The translations under genes were made by a program, and so were the position numbers. DNA of 64,000 bases, from the NCBI RefSeq assembly GCF_047496725.1, contig NC_132972.1:979001-1043000 (forward strand), given 5' to 3'. The DNA is from Anoplolepis gracilipes (taxonomy: Eukaryota > Arthropoda > Insecta > Hymenoptera > Formicidae). Shown here in pieces: positions 61,401-64,000 of the stretch. The notes under the pieces were generated by a model that did not search any database, had not been told where the DNA came from, and saw only the letters and a program-made list of their open reading frames with translations. Each line of letters begins with the position of its first letter. Position 1 is the first letter of the stretch.

Positions 61401-64000
61401 ATCTATTATCTACGCGATTCTGACGATTCGCGGAATAGCTCGCTAATTTTTTTTCGTCGATCAACAGACACCATATGTGTGTTCCCGCAACTACGATCGA
61501 CTTCCCTGAACAAGTTATTGCCGTCGAGATTTGTTTTCCCGAGCGAATCTCTTGGTGCGCAGCGTGCGGTCCGCGCCGTAGTGCGTCGTAGCGCGAAAAC
61601 ACATAATGCATCGCGTCGAGGTAACGTCTATTTTCGGTTTAATTGGTTACATTAAGCCGAAAGGCAGGCCGGTTAATTTAACGCAATGGCGACGTTAGTC
61701 CGCGCTCATTATCGCGCGGCGATCGAGCGCGTAATTCCGCTCTCTCGCGTGTAGTAGCATTTTTTTCTCCGATCAACGAAAGCGACGATAAAAGCCTCCT
61801 TGCTTTTGTCCGTCTGTCCGTCTGTCCGTCTGTCGCGCTCGGAACATCCTCCCGGCGAATTGTAAATTTTGCGAGGGTCGCGGAAGTGAGTCACTAGCTC
61901 TCATCTCGTCCACCTCCGCGTCTCCATCTCGCCGACCCTTGTCTTGACAATGTTCGCCGTTCTTGTTTGGCTTGAGCGAATTGAGCGAGCCGCGGACATT
62001 TACGAGCCAGATTTACAGGCTATTAAGACGAAAATGATCTTTTCCTTGGGATCGGTCGGTCAATAAACGCGGATTTCCTCGCCGAGTCGACCTTGTTGAC
62101 GCGCAATTCTCTCTCGCGTGACATTTCATAGATACGCGCTCATCGACTTTAAGGAGTTTATTTTCTTTTTGCGTTCAAAATTCATTTAAGATTGCTTATT
62201 GACGATAATTAGCAAATAGAATGAAAAATCAATATTTTTCAAATAATTTAATTCCTTGCTTTCTAAACGGAATAATAAAAATAAGCCAGGGAAATTTAAT
62301 AAAATAAAGACAGTTAAATTTGATAATAATATGTAGGAAATGTATTGAAATGCGCAGTATCTGCATCAGATTAATTATCTGGCTAACTCGTAATAATTGC
62401 ATCGAGACTGTAAAAAAAAAATAAAAAAAAAAAAAAGAAAAAAGAAAACGGCTAATCTCGGGAAACCGATCTTGGCTTGTAGAATTTCCGCAATGAATAG
62501 ATGACTTGACGAGCGCGCATTCTTAGTCGTTTCTATTCATCGTTTGGCTTTTTGCATCCAGTTAGGCGGCAAACAGCGCAACACGATCAAGTTTTTTTCC
62601 TCACTGAATGATTCAGCAGATTCGAGCGATTAAGTAGACGAACCTTTCAGAATCAATTTTGCGGTCGGCGCGCGATTGACGGCGGCATCGGCTGCGCCAC
62701 CAATTGCGATTCTTAATCGAATATTATCTATGCGTAGAGGAAAAAAAAATGCTCGATGTTTTATATTATACTCCTCATTGATTGTGGCTGCCTCGTCTGT
62801 CGTCACTTTAGAAATTGCAAAAACGTGACGCTAAATCGATGGCTGTAAGCTGTTTAATAATTCGCTATTCGACACAACAAAGCTATGCAAAAAGATATCT
62901 GTATGTTACGTGCAAGTTAAGAGAGAATTTTTTACGTCAAAATTTTTAATTCTTTTTTTTTGTATTTTTAATAAATTGCATTATAATATTTAATCATATT
63001 TATAAATGATATCTACATTAAATAATTGACAATGAGTAAAAGATCTCTCAATCGCAGTTTTAATTATTTAATTTTTTAAATATTTATCGAAAATTTCTGA
63101 TTATTCACAATGCACAATAATCTATTTATAATCTATTTTTTGGATATTTTATTTCAATTAAAACAGACACTTTTTAAATACAAATTTTTTACGTATAAAA
63201 ATTACGTATAAAATAATCTCTTTTTTAAAAAAAGGAGAAATCTCTGAAATAAGCAAAATGGGAAAAAGAAAAAGGCTAAAGAACTATACGAAAACTATTA
63301 CCACCAGGAAAATTTCATTTATCACCAAACAGACTGCCGAAAAGAAATTTGGACAAAGATATCAATCTTGAAACATCTTTTTCGGTTTCGTTTGACAGGT
63401 AAGAGATAGTTATCGGAGAAGAATCGAGGCGGTCTCGATTCAGATCCATTTGTAGGTACCGGCTGGTCGTCCATAGGCATATGTTTAGAGCAGGAGTGAA
63501 GGAGCGCGGTAATTGGACGGAAGCTATCAATTATCGAAGGACGAGGGAGATCCTGGGAGAGAGAAGCCTGGGTTTTCGGTCACTCCCCGTCCTCTTTCTC
63601 TACCTCGTTATCCGCTGATTACCGATCTCTCTTTCTATCTCACCTTCTCTCTGTCTCTCTCTTCTTTCTCTCTCTCTCTCTTTTTCTCTCATGGTGGCTT
63701 AAATCCTCAAACATCGCTATTGGTGGTCTCAAGGGTTGCGGCAGGGTTTAGCAAGGTGGTCCGGTATTAAATCATAAATGCCAGCAGGAGAATGGCGGGT
63801 GGGCATGAAGGGGAAGGGGAGGGCGCATCCTTCCGTCGAAATTTTATTGCAGTGGTAACTGACGTGCGCCGCTGAGGGTCTCTTATGTTTCGCCGCCCTG
63901 CGCTCGCCCAAACAATCGACACGATTATTCACGCGGAATGATATTTGATTAAAGTAGCATCTTAATTTTCAACCGCTCGTAAATCATCCGCTGCTGCGGT
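61401..64000. other. Non-coding stretch with GC-richer blocks to the window end
   Basis: GC-richer, low-repeat blocks at 61,400-62,160, 62,450-62,900 and 63,400-64,000 alternate with AT-rich DNA. A TGTCCGTC tandem repeat lies at 61807-61834. No recognisable exon or domain was found on either strand. Confidence 0.5.
61807..61834. repeat. (TGTCCGTC)n short tandem repeat
   Basis: Three and a half copies of the octamer TGTCCGTC inside a GC-richer block. Confidence 0.9.

Noticed and set aside
1..64000. CRISPR arrays, bacterial operons, rRNA genes or integrated viral genes
   Set aside because: The spliced animal genes, long introns and eukaryotic repeats rule out a bacterial context. No short-repeat/spacer pattern, rRNA core or viral domain was seen.

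Overview
The window is insect nuclear DNA. Its base composition, long introns, many (GA)n, (TA)n and poly(A) tracts, and abundance of short inverted-repeat DNA elements fit a hymenopteran, most likely an ant; that placement is inference. Most open frames longer than 60 codons are low-complexity or chance frames. Two genes can be recognised with confidence, both as spliced genes, and they converge on each other.

Left edge, + strand (1-959): the last three coding exons of a conventional protein kinase C (Pkc53E type). They hold the end of the kinase domain, the AGC C-terminal extension with turn and hydrophobic motifs, and the stop codon. The 3' UTR and intergenic DNA follow to about 12.6 kb. 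That stretch carries a nested inverted-repeat element with tRNA-like arms (7.5-8.4 kb), another nested DNA element (10.9-11.9 kb), a degenerate short-motif repeat (9.77-10.1 kb) and an unassigned candidate exon (8938-9077).

12,807-29,240, - strand: a complete crossveinless-2 (BMPER) gene. Ten coding exons join in frame to 1,911 nt (636 codons plus stop): signal peptide, five VWC domains, a VWD domain with the GDPH cleavage motif, and a C8-type cysteine domain. No TIL domain follows. Intron 6 appears to be a GC-AG intron. Introns 1, 2, 3 and 8 carry short inverted-repeat transposable elements, including two near-identical copies about 170 bp apart.

29.3-64 kb: no protein-coding gene could be identified. 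This stretch holds non-coding DNA, several DNA transposon remnants (including an 875-bp near-complete foldback at 49,324-50,198), a tandem array of four ~178-bp units (53,719-54,432), a cluster of ATCGAT/TTAATCGAT-type motifs near 51.0-51.2 kb, GC-richer blocks that may be regulatory, and a few candidate exons (40.6-41.4 kb and 45.5-45.75 kb on +, 52.73 kb on -). The candidate leader exons suggest promoters of genes whose main coding exons lie outside the window or were not recognisable by eye.

No bacterial-type system, CRISPR array, tRNA gene, rRNA gene or viral gene was found. The two recognised genes have separate roles: PKC in intracellular signalling, Cv-2 in extracellular BMP regulation. 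Nothing in the sequence links them beyond adjacency.
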